A DNA stretch of 64,000 nt, taken from Marinagarivorans cellulosilyticus (GTDB taxonomy: Bacteria; Pseudomonadota; Gammaproteobacteria; Pseudomonadales; Cellvibrionaceae). Positions 8,832-18,800 of the stretch are shown one piece after another. Position 1 is the stretch's first letter; each line of letters starts with the position of its first letter. Position numbers and translations under genes: made by a program. The notes beneath the pieces were generated by a model. That model was not told the DNA's origin and ran no database searches. It saw only the letters and a list, made by a program, of their open reading frames with translations. The stretch covers positions 372,001 to 436,000 of the forward strand of contig NZ_AP023086.1 of the NCBI RefSeq assembly GCF_021655555.1, in the 5' to 3' direction.

Positions 8832-9449
8832 ATGGCAAATTTAAATGAGTTAGTTGAACAGCTCCAAGGTTTTGATGTTTCGGCGCTCGACTGGGAGCGG
8901 GTTGGCGTTTGGCCTTTGGGTGGCAGGATCTTTATTTGGGTTGCTGCGGTGGTGGTGATAATTGTAGGTACCTTCTTTGGGGTTGTTAAGGATAAGAATG
9001 CTCAATTGGAGTCTGCTGAGAGAAGTGAGGTTACTCTGAAGAAGGATTTTGAGGGGAAAGCGTTTGAGGCTGCCAACCTTGATAAGTACCGCAAGCAAAT
9101 TGCAGAAATGGAAGATTCGTTTGAAGCGCTCAAAAAACAGCTGCCCGATGATACTGAGGTGCCTGATCTTGTTGATGATATCGATGAAAAAGGCACTCAA
9201 AGCCGATTAGTTATCGAGAGTGTGAAGTTGCAACCAGAGAAACCTGCTGAATTTTATATAGAATTACCCATCAATATTAAAGTGTCTGGCGGTTACCATG
9301 AATTTGGCGCATTTGTGAGCGGTATTGCGGGTATGCCGCGCATTGTGACACTGCATGATTTTTCCATAAAAAGAGATGGAGATAAAAACGGCTCAAACCT
9401 GAGTATGGATGTTGTCGCAAAAACATACCGCTACAAGGATCAGGAGTGA
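8832..9449 (+). CDS. pilO: type IV pilus assembly protein PilO
   Basis: Inner-membrane partner of PilN, 205 aa. It has a short cytoplasmic segment, one membrane helix (about residues 32-52), a coiled coil with KKQLPDDTEVPDLVDDI, the PilO signature block, and a periplasmic domain. It links the PilM/N platform to the PilP/PilQ secretin complex. The ribosome binding site GGGGAGG lies seven bases ahead of the ATG. Its stop codon overlaps the pilP ribosome binding site. Confidence 0.96.
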   Translation: MANLNELVEQLQGFDVSALDWERVGVWPLGGRIFIWVAAVVVIIVGTFFGVVKDKNAQLESAERSEVTLKKDFEGKAFEAANLDKYRKQIAEMEDSFEALKKQLPDDTEVPDLVDDIDEKGTQSRLVIESVKLQPEKPAEFYIELPINIKVSGGYHEFGAFVSGIAGMPRIVTLHDFSIKRDGDKNGSNLSMDVVAKTYRYKDQE

Positions 9450-9454
9450 TATTT

Positions 9455-9979
9455 ATGTTAATTAGAAAAGTATTGCTACCGTCCATCGCGTTACTGTTAT
9501 CGGGTTGTGTGTCTTCTAAAGATACTGCTGATTTAACCCGCTATATTGATGAGGTGAAAGCTAGGCCTGAGGGTTCAATTGAACCTCTGCCTCCAGTTCG
9601 AACGTTTGATCCTTTTATTTATGGCGCTACGGCGATGCGAAGCCCATTTGACGAGCCTGTGATTGTCACGACAATTGAGGGTACAAGAGACCCTGATGTA
9701 AAGCCTGACCCGCTAAGGGTTAAAGATTTTCTTGAGTCGTTTAACTTAGACTCGCTTGCCATGGTAGGCACTCTGGAACAAAATGGGGCCCTTTGGGCTC
9801 TGGTGAAAGATCCTACAGGGGGCATTCACCGGGTTACAGTAAATAACTATATTGGTAAAAACCACGGTAAGATTACTGCTGCCACGACTACTCAGCTCAA
9901 TCTTGTAGAGATTGTCGGTGATGGTTTAGGTGGTTGGGTCCAACGTCCTAGAACAATAAAATTATCTGAGAAGGAATAA
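9455..9979 (+). CDS. pilP: type IV pilus lipoprotein PilP
   Basis: Inner-membrane lipoprotein of 174 aa that bridges PilN/O to the secretin PilQ. It has a type II signal peptide with lipobox LLSGC (acylated cysteine near residue 19). A flexible linker (PLPPVRTFDPFIYGA) is followed by a C-terminal beta-sandwich with SLAMVGTLEQNGALWALV, the PilP signature. The start is ATG 9455, eight bases after AGGAG; a GTG at 9446 sits inside that ribosome binding site. Confidence 0.96.
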   Translation: MLIRKVLLPSIALLLSGCVSSKDTADLTRYIDEVKARPEGSIEPLPPVRTFDPFIYGATAMRSPFDEPVIVTTIEGTRDPDVKPDPLRVKDFLESFNLDSLAMVGTLEQNGALWALVKDPTGGIHRVTVNNYIGKNHGKITAATTTQLNLVEIVGDGLGGWVQRPRTIKLSEKE

Positions 9980-9984
9980 CTGGC

Positions 9985-12162
9985 ATGTTCACAAAATACC
10001 GAAAAATTGCTGGAGTTCTATCCGGTTTAATGATGACTCCACTTGCTTGGTCAAGTGAGCTTCAAGATGTCAAGTTTGCTGAGCTGCCAGGTGATCGCGT
10101 TGAAATCCGCTTGGTGTTTGATGAGGCGCCATCTAGCCCGCAAGGCTATACCATTGAGCAGCCTGCTCGCATCGTGCTGGACTTTGCTGATGTTGAAAAC
10201 GCACTAGCGCAGAAAAAGTTTAATATGGATATGGGAAGCGTAAGTAGCGCTGTTGTGGTAGCTGGCGGCAACCGTACTCGGCTGATTGTTAATATGAACA
10301 CCCTGGAGCCATACGCCACGCGAGTTGAAGGTACTGATCTTGTTATGGAAGTAGGTGGCTCTGCAAAAGCCTTGGCTGCGGTTGAGCCTCAGTCTACTGT
10401 TGCAACGGCAGCTTCGCCTGTATTGGCCAAGCCTAAGAATCGCTTCGATAAATCCGTTTCTGAAATTCAGAATATTGATTTTCGTCGTGGCGATGCTGGC
10501 GAGGGCAAAGTCATTGTTCAGCTCAGCAATCCAGGTGTAAGTATTGATGTTGAAGAGGTTGCCGGTGGTATTGAGGTTGGCTTCTTACAGACCGACTTGC
10601 CTGACGCGCTGCGCAGGAAGCTAGATGTCACTGATTTCGCAACGCCGGTGCAGATGATTGATGCAACTACTGGCAGCTTGCGTACAGTGTTAAAAATTGA
10701 TGCCAATGGCGAATATGACTACTTGGCCTATCAAGCCGACAATGAATATGTTGTTAGTATTAAGCCGCTAACGAAGGCAGAGATAGAAGAGAAACGCGCT
10801 AAATTTGCTTATACAGGTGAAAAACTGTCGCTTAACTTCCAAAACATCGAAGTACGCTCTGTATTGCAGTTAATTGCTGATTTTACCGATCTAAACCTAG
10901 TGGCAAGTGACACTGTTAAAGGCAGCATTACTTTACGCTTAGATAACGTGCCTTGGGATCAGGCATTGGAGCTGGTGCTAAAAACTAAGGGCTTGGATAA
11001 GCGCCAGGTGGGTAATGTTTTGATGGTGGCTCCAGCGGCAGAAATTGCAGAGCGTGAGCGCCAAGAGCTGGCTACTCAGAAACAGTTAGAAGAGTTAGCG
11101 CCATTACGTACGGAGTATATTCGCGTACGCTACGCCAATGCTCGAGAATTATTCGAGTTGTTTATCCCAGAAGGTGGTCTTGGTGGGCAGTCCGGTAGTG
11201 GCGGTAATCAAAGAAACTCAACGGGCACTATTTTGTCTGATCGGGGGCATGCAATTGTTGATGAGCGTACTAACTCAATTATTTTGACGGATACTGAAGA
11301 GAAGATTAATGATTTTCGTCGAGTAATTGAGCAAATTGATGTGCCTATTAGGCAGGTTATGATTGAAGCTCGTATTGTAATTGCTAATAATAACTTCAGA
11401 AAAGAGTTAGGCTCGAGAATAAACTTTGCCTCCCAGAGTCGTTTCAAAAATGGACAAATAGGCTATAGCGGGAAAATGGATGAACTGTTTAATAACTCTA
11501 ATGGTGAGGCGGGCACTGTTTATAGTTTGGGTGACAATGACCCTGATGATTATGGTGAGACAATAACTGATGTTGATTCAAGAGCTGTGGATCTAGGAGT
11601 TATTGAGTCCTTTGGCAATTTTACGATGGGAGTGGTATCTGGCGATGTATTGCTGGGACTTGAGATTTCAGCTCTTGAAGAAAGTGGGTTCGCTGAGATT
11701 GTGAGTCAACCTAAAGTAATCACCGGTGATAAGCAGCAAGCCTCGATTGAAAGCGGTACCGAAATCGCTTATCAAGAGGCTTCTGCAAGTGGGGCAACTA
11801 CGGTTGCATTCAAAGAGGCAGTATTGAAGCTTGATGTTACTCCGCAAATTACGCCCGATGACAACATCATTATGGATCTTAAGATTAACCAAGATAATGT
11901 GGGTGAGCTGACCAATGCTGGTATTCCGACGATTGATGTGACTGAGCTAAATACGCAGGTATTGGTTGCTGATGGTCAAACGGTAGTGTTAGGTGGTATT
12001 TTCCAAAATAACGTTGTGACTGGGCAATCTAAAGTTCCTTTGCTGGGTGATATCCCCGTGCTTGGTCGTCTGTTCCGTAAAGATACCAAGAGCGAGGATA
12101 AGAAAGAGCTCATCATTTTTGTTACCCCCCGTATTATGTCGAGCACACTGACGAATAACTAA
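9985..12162 (+). CDS. pilQ: type IV pilus secretin PilQ
   Basis: Outer-membrane secretin pore for the pilus fibre, 725 aa. After a signal peptide (cleavage near LAWS) come two AMIN domains that bind peptidoglycan, one starting with LQDVKFAELPGDRVEI and one near IQNIDFRRGDAG. An STN/N0 domain (LSLNFQNIEVRSVLQLIADFT), an N1 KH-like domain, and the secretin core with VPLLGDIPVLGRLFR and a C-terminal ELIIFVTPRI follow. A Gly/Ser-rich loop (GGLGGQSGSGGNQRN) interrupts N1. It is the last pilus gene of the operon and shares its stop with the aroK start (TAATG). Confidence 0.97.
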   Translation: MFTKYRKIAGVLSGLMMTPLAWSSELQDVKFAELPGDRVEIRLVFDEAPSSPQGYTIEQPARIVLDFADVENALAQKKFNMDMGSVSSAVVVAGGNRTRLIVNMNTLEPYATRVEGTDLVMEVGGSAKALAAVEPQSTVATAASPVLAKPKNRFDKSVSEIQNIDFRRGDAGEGKVIVQLSNPGVSIDVEEVAGGIEVGFLQTDLPDALRRKLDVTDFATPVQMIDATTGSLRTVLKIDANGEYDYLAYQADNEYVVSIKPLTKAEIEEKRAKFAYTGEKLSLNFQNIEVRSVLQLIADFTDLNLVASDTVKGSITLRLDNVPWDQALELVLKTKGLDKRQVGNVLMVAPAAEIAERERQELATQKQLEELAPLRTEYIRVRYANARELFELFIPEGGLGGQSGSGGNQRNSTGTILSDRGHAIVDERTNSIILTDTEEKINDFRRVIEQIDVPIRQVMIEARIVIANNNFRKELGSRINFASQSRFKNGQIGYSGKMDELFNNSNGEAGTVYSLGDNDPDDYGETITDVDSRAVDLGVIESFGNFTMGVVSGDVLLGLEISALEESGFAEIVSQPKVITGDKQQASIESGTEIAYQEASASGATTVAFKEAVLKLDVTPQITPDDNIIMDLKINQDNVGELTNAGIPTIDVTELNTQVLVADGQTVVLGGIFQNNVVTGQSKVPLLGDIPVLGRLFRKDTKSEDKKELIIFVTPRIMSSTLTNN

Positions 12163-12680
12163 TGAGTAAACATTCTAATATTGTTCTTGTCGGCCCCATG
12201 GGGGCCGGCAAATCTACCGTCGGGAGGCTATTAGCCTCCCGACTTGGTTTTAGCTTTGTCGATACTGATTCGGTAATTGAGGATAGAACAGGGGCTGATA
12301 TCCCTTGGATTTTTGATGTGGAAGGTGAAGAGGGTTTTCGCGCTCGGGAGACGGCAGTATTGCGCGACTTGCTTGAAGAAAATGCCTCAATGGTTATTGC
12401 AACGGGGGGCGGCATAGTGACGCAACCAGAAAATATTGCGTTGCTGCGAAAGCTTGGGAGGGTGTTTTTTCTGCAGGCTTCTTTAGAGCAATTAACTGCA
12501 AGAACGAGCAAAGACAAAAAGCGCCCGCTGTTGCAAGTTAAAGACCCAAAAGCAAAAATTAAAGAGTTGCTCGAGTTGCGAGCTCCTTTGTACGAGGCCG
12601 CCGCTCACGCTAATATCATGACTGATGTGCGTGGCGCGAAGGGTGTTGTACATCAGATATGCGCCCAAATAGAGGCTTAG
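12162..12680 (+). CDS. aroK: shikimate kinase
   Basis: Phosphorylates shikimate to shikimate 3-phosphate with ATP, in aromatic amino acid biosynthesis. The P-loop GPMGAGKSTVGR is at about residues 10-21, DTD at about 35-37 (shikimate and magnesium contacts), the GGGIV motif near residue 80, and the lid region RPLL follows. At 172 aa the length is typical. The ATG overlaps the pilQ stop, implying translational coupling; the pilQ-aroK-aroB order is conserved in gammaproteobacteria. Confidence 0.97.
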   Translation: MSKHSNIVLVGPMGAGKSTVGRLLASRLGFSFVDTDSVIEDRTGADIPWIFDVEGEEGFRARETAVLRDLLEENASMVIATGGGIVTQPENIALLRKLGRVFFLQASLEQLTARTSKDKKRPLLQVKDPKAKIKELLELRAPLYEAAAHANIMTDVRGAKGVVHQICAQIEA

Positions 12681-12767
12681 CTTGCCTTTGATGTGCTAAA
12701 CGGCTTAGCATGCTCAGCGTTTTGATGGCCTGTATTTTGGGCCTTTTATGATTGCTGGGCCTAGACT

Positions 12768-13865
12768 ATGACCGAACGTACACTGACTGTTAACCTGAAA
12801 GACCGCTCCTACCCCATTGTGATTGGCGAAAATGTACTGTCTTCGACTGCGCATTGGCAGTCGCTTGTTGGGAATCGCCAAGTGATGATTGTTTCGAATG
12901 AAACGCTTGGCGAGATCATTTTGCCTACTTTGCTGAAGACGCTTGAAGCTTTGGATGCCCCTCCGCAAAAACTGCAATCGGTGTTATTGCCCGATGGCGA
13001 GAAATTTAAAAACCTGGAAACACTCAATAAAGTTTTTGATGCTTTGCTAGAGCAGCGCTTTGATCGGCGTTGCTTGATTGTTGCTTTGGGTGGCGGTGTG
13101 GTTGGCGATATGGCTGGCTTTGCTGCTGCTTGTTATCAGCGGGGGGTTGAATTCATTCAGGTGCCTACAACGCTGCTTTCTCAGGTTGATTCTTCTGTGG
13201 GCGGTAAGACTGGCGTTAACCACTCATTGGGCAAAAATATGATAGGCGCGTTCTATCAGCCCAAGGCTGTTCTTATTGATATTAACGTCTTGCAGTCTTT
13301 GCCTGAGCGAGAGCTATCTGCAGGTTTGGCGGAAGTTATCAAGTATGGCCTTATTGCTGATATTGCGTTTTTAGGCTGGCTCGAGGACAACATGGAAACT
13401 TTATTGGCCCGTGAGCCAGAGGCCTTGGCCTACGCTATTTATCGCAGTTGTGAAATCAAGGCGGAAGTTGTCGCGCAGGACGAGCGTGAGGGCGGCATTA
13501 GGGCGATTTTGAACCTTGGTCATACGTATGGACATGCGATAGAAAATGTACAAGGTTATGGCGCATGGCTTCATGGTGAGGCTGTTGGCGCGGGCATGGC
13601 AATGGCTTGCGAGCTATCCTGCCTCCAAGGTTGGATTAGCCAAGCTGATTATGATAGATCTCTAAGCCTTATAGCTAAAGCGAAGCTACCTATTTTGCCG
13701 CCAGAATCTATGTCAAAGAGCGATTTTGTCTCGGGCATGTCGGTGGACAAAAAGGTGCTGGATGGCCAGTTGCGTTTGGTGTTGCTCAAACAGTTGGGGC
13801 AGGCTGTGGTAACCTCCGACTTTGATGCCGATATTTTAGATAAACAGTTAAGTGCGCTCGGTTAA
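12768..13865 (+). CDS. aroB: 3-dehydroquinate synthase
   Basis: Converts DAHP to 3-dehydroquinate, the second step of the shikimate pathway, using NAD and a divalent metal. The GGGVVGDMAGFAA glycine-rich NAD site, PTTLLSQVDSSVGGKTGVNH, the metal ligands in LSAGLAEVIKYG and the histidines of HTYGHAIE and HGEAV are all present. It is 365 aa, the usual length. An 87-base gap after aroK contains only a weak GGCC hairpin with TTTT, so read-through from the pil-aroK transcript is likely. Confidence 0.97.
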   Translation: MTERTLTVNLKDRSYPIVIGENVLSSTAHWQSLVGNRQVMIVSNETLGEIILPTLLKTLEALDAPPQKLQSVLLPDGEKFKNLETLNKVFDALLEQRFDRRCLIVALGGGVVGDMAGFAAACYQRGVEFIQVPTTLLSQVDSSVGGKTGVNHSLGKNMIGAFYQPKAVLIDINVLQSLPERELSAGLAEVIKYGLIADIAFLGWLEDNMETLLAREPEALAYAIYRSCEIKAEVVAQDEREGGIRAILNLGHTYGHAIENVQGYGAWLHGEAVGAGMAMACELSCLQGWISQADYDRSLSLIAKAKLPILPPESMSKSDFVSGMSVDKKVLDGQLRLVLLKQLGQAVVTSDFDADILDKQLSALG

Positions 13866-13906
13866 TATGAATTTAATTTGCACCTGTACATTAAGGAGAC
13901 CACATC

Positions 13907-15415
13907 ATGTCTAGCGCAGTTGAGGCGCCGATGCCTTTTGTTGGAGGGGCAAGTTTTGTTAATCCGCCGACATGGCAAGGTGTCATGAGGCAGTTATTGC
14001 ATTTGGCACAATTCTCCGGTGGTTTACAGGTTGTTGATGGTCAAGCGGGTTCAGGGAAAACAGTGTTTGCTCATCGAATGGCCGCCAGCTTGCCTGAAGA
14101 TGTTAGTTGTGGCGTATTGGCCTTGCCTGCAGGGCTGCCTACTTCTCAGGTCTTTGATTGTTTGCTTACCTCCTTGGGTGTTGACGTCAAAGATGGTCAA
14201 AGTGTAGGGCAATCTATTATTGCTTTGCGCCACTATGATTCTGAGCTGAAGCGCGAGCAGTCACGCAAAATTCTAATCATCGATGATGCGCATAATTTTG
14301 ATGACCAAGCCCTTGCGGCTTTGGCGAGTGTATTTCAAGGCGGAGTCGATACCGAAGTGGGCTTGGCTTTGGTGTTTATTGGTGAGCCTGGCACGGCGCA
14401 AAGACTTGATGCGCTTAACCTTGTTGATGTAGAGGTTCGCGACTGTGTTTTGCCGGCCTTGTCACTCACGGATGCTACAGAGTTACTGTCTGAAGAGTTT
14501 GCGGGTACGCATGCCGAGCAACCCTTCCCGTTTGATGATGATTTAGTATGCGCCTTATGGAATGAATCCTCTGGCAGGCCTGGGGAGCTTCTGCGCCTAG
14601 CGCAAGCGGCTTGGCAAGAGGCGGCTGCCGCTAAAGCAGAAGCTTGGTGGAGCAAGCTGCCTATTTGGCATGTGTTGGCTTTAATTGCATTAATTGCAGC
14701 GCTGGCTTGGGGGTTTTTATCTCAGGGCGCGAAAGAGCGTCCATTGGCTCCGATTCAGGATGCGCCAGTAGTTGAAGCCTCATTGGCCGCTGAGGCTAAT
14801 TCATCTTCGTCTGTGGCAAAATTAGACGCTGCTGCAATTGCTCAGGTACCCCCGGTTGAAAAGGTGAGTGCTGCCGAAGTAAACACTACTTCTGAAATGG
14901 AAGAGGCTAAATCCTCATCGAGTCGCGCGACTAGCGTGACCGAACATGCGGTGCCAATTAGCGTAGATGTTTCGGCCAGTGAAGGGCGTGTACAGGCGGC
15001 GCCTAAGCCTGTCAGAACGGCAAGTGAGCCCCAAGTGGCTGTACAGCCAAAAGTTGCTAAGACGGTTAAACCCAGTCGCCCTAAGCCTGAAATAGAAGGT
15101 TTGACTGAGGATGAATCAGAGTTAATGGCTATGGCGCCAACAGGCTATGTTTTGCAAGTGTCAGCGGCTAAGTCGTTGCCAGCATTAGAAGAGTTTGTCA
15201 ATGGTCAGCGTAATCGATCATCTTTGCGTATATACCGCTCTTTGCGCTCAGGTAAAAGCTGGTTTGTTGTTGTTGAGGGTTACTACGCAGATAAAGACTC
15301 AGCATTGGCGGCAATGAGTAATTTGCCCAGCGGGCAATTAAAAGCGGGGCCCTGGCCAAAAAGTATGGCTGCGGTTCGGCTAGAGATAGCAGCATATAAA
15401 CAGCAATCGCCCTAA
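13907..15415 (+). CDS. DamX-like AAA ATPase with C-terminal SPOR domain
   Basis: Protein of 502 aa. An N-terminal ExeA-like AAA domain carries Walker A GQAGSGKT at residues 45-52 and a Walker B ILIIDDAHN around residue 125. A single membrane helix (WHVLALIALIAALAWGF, about residue 253) separates it from a Ser/Ala/Pro-rich periplasmic linker. A C-terminal SPOR domain begins TGYVLQVSAAKS and would bind denuded glycan strands at the division site. This is the usual gene after aroB in pseudomonads and resembles E. coli DamX in position and topology. A septal role is inference. A strong terminator follows about 100 bases downstream. Confidence 0.9.
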   Translation: MSSAVEAPMPFVGGASFVNPPTWQGVMRQLLHLAQFSGGLQVVDGQAGSGKTVFAHRMAASLPEDVSCGVLALPAGLPTSQVFDCLLTSLGVDVKDGQSVGQSIIALRHYDSELKREQSRKILIIDDAHNFDDQALAALASVFQGGVDTEVGLALVFIGEPGTAQRLDALNLVDVEVRDCVLPALSLTDATELLSEEFAGTHAEQPFPFDDDLVCALWNESSGRPGELLRLAQAAWQEAAAAKAEAWWSKLPIWHVLALIALIAALAWGFLSQGAKERPLAPIQDAPVVEASLAAEANSSSSVAKLDAAAIAQVPPVEKVSAAEVNTTSEMEEAKSSSSRATSVTEHAVPISVDVSASEGRVQAAPKPVRTASEPQVAVQPKVAKTVKPSRPKPEIEGLTEDESELMAMAPTGYVLQVSAAKSLPALEEFVNGQRNRSSLRIYRSLRSGKSWFVVVEGYYADKDSALAAMSNLPSGQLKAGPWPKSMAAVRLEIAAYKQQSP

Positions 15416-15511
15416 TTGAGGGCAATAGCACCAAGCAGTTCGTCAGTTAAGGTGCGCTGATCTTGCCAATTTGAGTCTTAACCGTTAACATTCAGCGCCC
15501 ATTTATCAGGC

Positions 15512-15538
15512 AAGCCCCTTTCTTTAGGGGCTTTTTTG
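15512..15538 (+). terminator. rho-independent terminator after the pilM-to-SPOR gene run
   Basis: The perfect arms AAGCCCCT and AGGGGCTT enclose a short loop, followed by six T. It ends the long plus-strand transcription unit before gltB. Confidence 0.9.
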
Positions 15539-15844
15539 TCTCTGGCAGCAAAAATGTTGCATTTGAGGCTGCCATTCGCCATATGGAATATTGGCGCGAA
15601 AGTCGCATAGCTCAGCCTCTCTAGTGAGGTGGTGATAGATGTGCGATGAATAATCGTTCGCACAATTGCAAACATGAAAGGGTATCAGTGACTGACAATC
15701 GGGGCTGTTACTGCGGTGAGCTTAAGTATCGAAGAGTCGATGCGACACTTGCCGGTTAAACCCACTGCCGATGCCGCGTTAGTGCACAGTTTTGACTGGC
15801 GATCCGGCTCGATGTATTAACAACTTAGTGAAGTGAACCTGCTT
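15539..15844 (+). other. gltB leader/promoter region with no recognisable gene
   Basis: About 300 bases separate the terminator from gltB. I see no convincing coding frame, known riboswitch or clear promoter hexamers. It must contain the gltBD promoter and probably its nitrogen or amino acid regulator sites. Confidence 0.5.
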
Positions 15845-18800
15845 ATGAATACTGGCCTGTACCGGTTAGATGAGTTTAAAGACAATTGTGGTTTTGGTTT
15901 GATTGCCCACCTGAAGGGCCAAGCTAGCCATAAGTTGTTGCTGACCGCCATTGAATCGTTGACCTGCATGACTCACCGTGGTGGTATTGCTGCCGACGGA
16001 AAAACAGGCGATGGCTGCGGTCTATTAATCAAGAAGCCAGACAGTTTTTTGCGTACGGTTGCAAAAGCAGATGCTAATTTTGAATTAAGCGCGCTGTATG
16101 GTGTTGGCGCATTCATGATTGCGAAAGATGCAACCCGCTCTAGTGCTGCTAAGCAAGTGATTGTGGCTGAATTGGCGCGCGAAGGCTTAAGTGATGTCGC
16201 GTGGCGGAAACTGCCAACTAACTCAGACTGCTTGGGTCCTATTGCAAAAGAAAGTGAGCCAGACTTCTTTCACCTTTTTGTTAATACAACAGAAACCGAT
16301 GAGCAGGCTTTTAACGCTAAGCTGTTTCTTGTGCGCCGTCGTATAGAAAAAGCCTTGGCTCAAGATGCTGACTTTTATGTCTCTAGTTTGAGCAGCGCGG
16401 TTGTATCGTTCAAAGGCCTCATGATGCCTGTTGATCTGCCTAAGTACTTTATCGACTTGGGTGATGAACGGATGGAAACGGCTATCTGCGTTTTTCACCA
16501 GCGCTTTTCAACTAATACATTGCCACGCTGGCCATTGGCGCAGCCGTTTCGCATGTTGGCTCACAATGGTGAAATCAATACCATTGTTGGCAACCGCAAC
16601 TGGGCATTGGCGCGAACACCAAAATTCCAAAATGATTTACTGCCTAACCTTGATGAAGTTGCGCCCTTGGTTAACCGCACCGGCTCTGACTCTTCAAGCT
16701 TAGATAACATGCTTGAAGTGCTACTGACTGGCGGCATGGAGTTGCACCGCGCAGTAAGAATGCTTGTGCCACCGGCTTGGCAAAATGTCGAGACGATGGA
16801 TCAAGACCTTAAAGCGTTTTACGAATACAACTCAATGCATATCGAGCCTTGGGATGGCCCTGCTGGATTAGTGGTCACTGATGGCCGCTACGCGGTATGT
16901 ACGCTTGACCGTAACGGTTTGCGCCCCTCGCGCTGGGTGATTACTAAAGATGATTTAATCACGGTAGCGTCTGAGGTTGGTGTTTATGATTACGCGCCGG
17001 AAGATGTTGTTGCTAAAGGTCGTTTAGGGCCGGGGCAAATGCTTTCTGTTGATACGCAAACTGGTGAGCTTTTCCATACCGAGGATATCGATAAGCAGCT
17101 AAAAAGCAGCAAGCCTTATCGCAAGTGGTTAAACGAGCAAGCAACGCGTATTGAGTCGAGCTTAGCGCGCGATAAAGCGGAAGATAGCTTATCGGATGAG
17201 CAAGTCAAAACCTACATGAAGATGAACCAAGTTACCTTTGAAGAGTGTGACTTGGTGTTGCGCCCGCTGGCCGAAGGTGGCCAAGAAGCGGTAGGCTCAA
17301 TGGGGGACGATACTCCAATGGCCGTACTGTCACAGCACCAGCGCTCTTTGTATGACTACTTCCGGCAGCAATTTGCTCAGGTAACCAACCCGCCGATAGA
17401 CCCGCTACGCGAAGCGATAGTGATGTCTTTGGAAACTTGCCTGGGACGTGAGCTGAGCGTATTTGATGAGACTGAGGCCCATGCTCAGCGCATTATTCTA
17501 AGTAGCCCCGTCTTGTCTCCTGATAAATTCAGGGTTTTAGCTGATGTTGATAGCAAAAAGTACCCGCTAAAATCTTATAGCTTGCACTATGATGCTGACA
17601 AAACTGACCTTAAATCTGCACTTGTAAAATTAGTGGATGATGTCGTTGCCGGTGTTAAAGCTGGGCAAGCGATCATTGTGCTAAGCGATGCGGGCTTAAA
17701 AGAAGGGCTGGTGCCTATTCATGCTTTATTAGCTACAGGTGCAGTCCACCAGCGGTTAACTAACGAGGGGTTGCGCTGTGATGCCAATATCGTGGTTGAA
17801 ACGGCAACCGCACGCGATTCGCATCATATCGCGACGCTTATCGGTTATGGCGCAACCGCTGTATACCCTTACTTGAGCTATTACATCATTAATAGCCTAA
17901 TTGAATCGGGCGACTTATTAACCGATGTTGATACTGCGTATAAAAATTACCGCAAAGGTATCAATAAAGGTTTGTTGAAAATCCTATCGAAAATGGGGAT
18001 TTCAACCATCGCGTCTTATCGCGGTGCGCAACTGTTCGAAGCGATTGGCCTGAGTAGCGAAGTTGTGTCTTTGTGCTTCGATAGCACGCCAAGCCGTATT
18101 GAAGGCGCTAGCTTTGAAGACTTAGAGGTCGATCAAAAGATTTTGTCTAAGCTAGCGTGGAAAGCGCGTAAGCCTATTAACCATGGCGGCATTCTTAAGT
18201 ACGTACATGGCCATGAATACCACGCTTACAACCCTGATGTGGTTCAGGCGTTACATGCCGCAGTACAAACGGGTGAGTATTCAGCATGGCGCGATTACGC
18301 CAAGTTAATTAACGAGCGCCCTGTTGCGACGCTGCGTGACTTACTGGCTATCCGCAAAGATATCGAGCCTGTACCTCTTGAAGAGGTCGAACCCGTAGAG
18401 AACCTGTTCAAGTGTTTCGATTCGGCAGGTATGTCGCTAGGTGCATTATCGCCAGAGGCCCACGAAGCTTTGGCCGAAGCAATGAACACCCTCGGCGGGC
18501 GCTCTAACAGCGGGGAAGGTGGCGAAGATCCAGTTCGTTACGGCTCGATCAAAGTCTCTAAAATTAAGCAGGTTGCATCGGGTCGCTTTGGCGTTACCCC
18601 TGCCTACTTAAGCAATGCCGAAGTATTGCAGATCAAGGTTGCCCAAGGCGCTAAGCCTGGTGAGGGTGGCCAGCTTCCTGGCGGCAAAGTGAACGAATTA
18701 ATTGCGCGTTTACGTTATTCGGTACCTGGTGTTACCTTGATATCGCCGCCGCCGCACCACGACATCTATTCGATCGAAGACTTAGCCCAGCTAATTTACG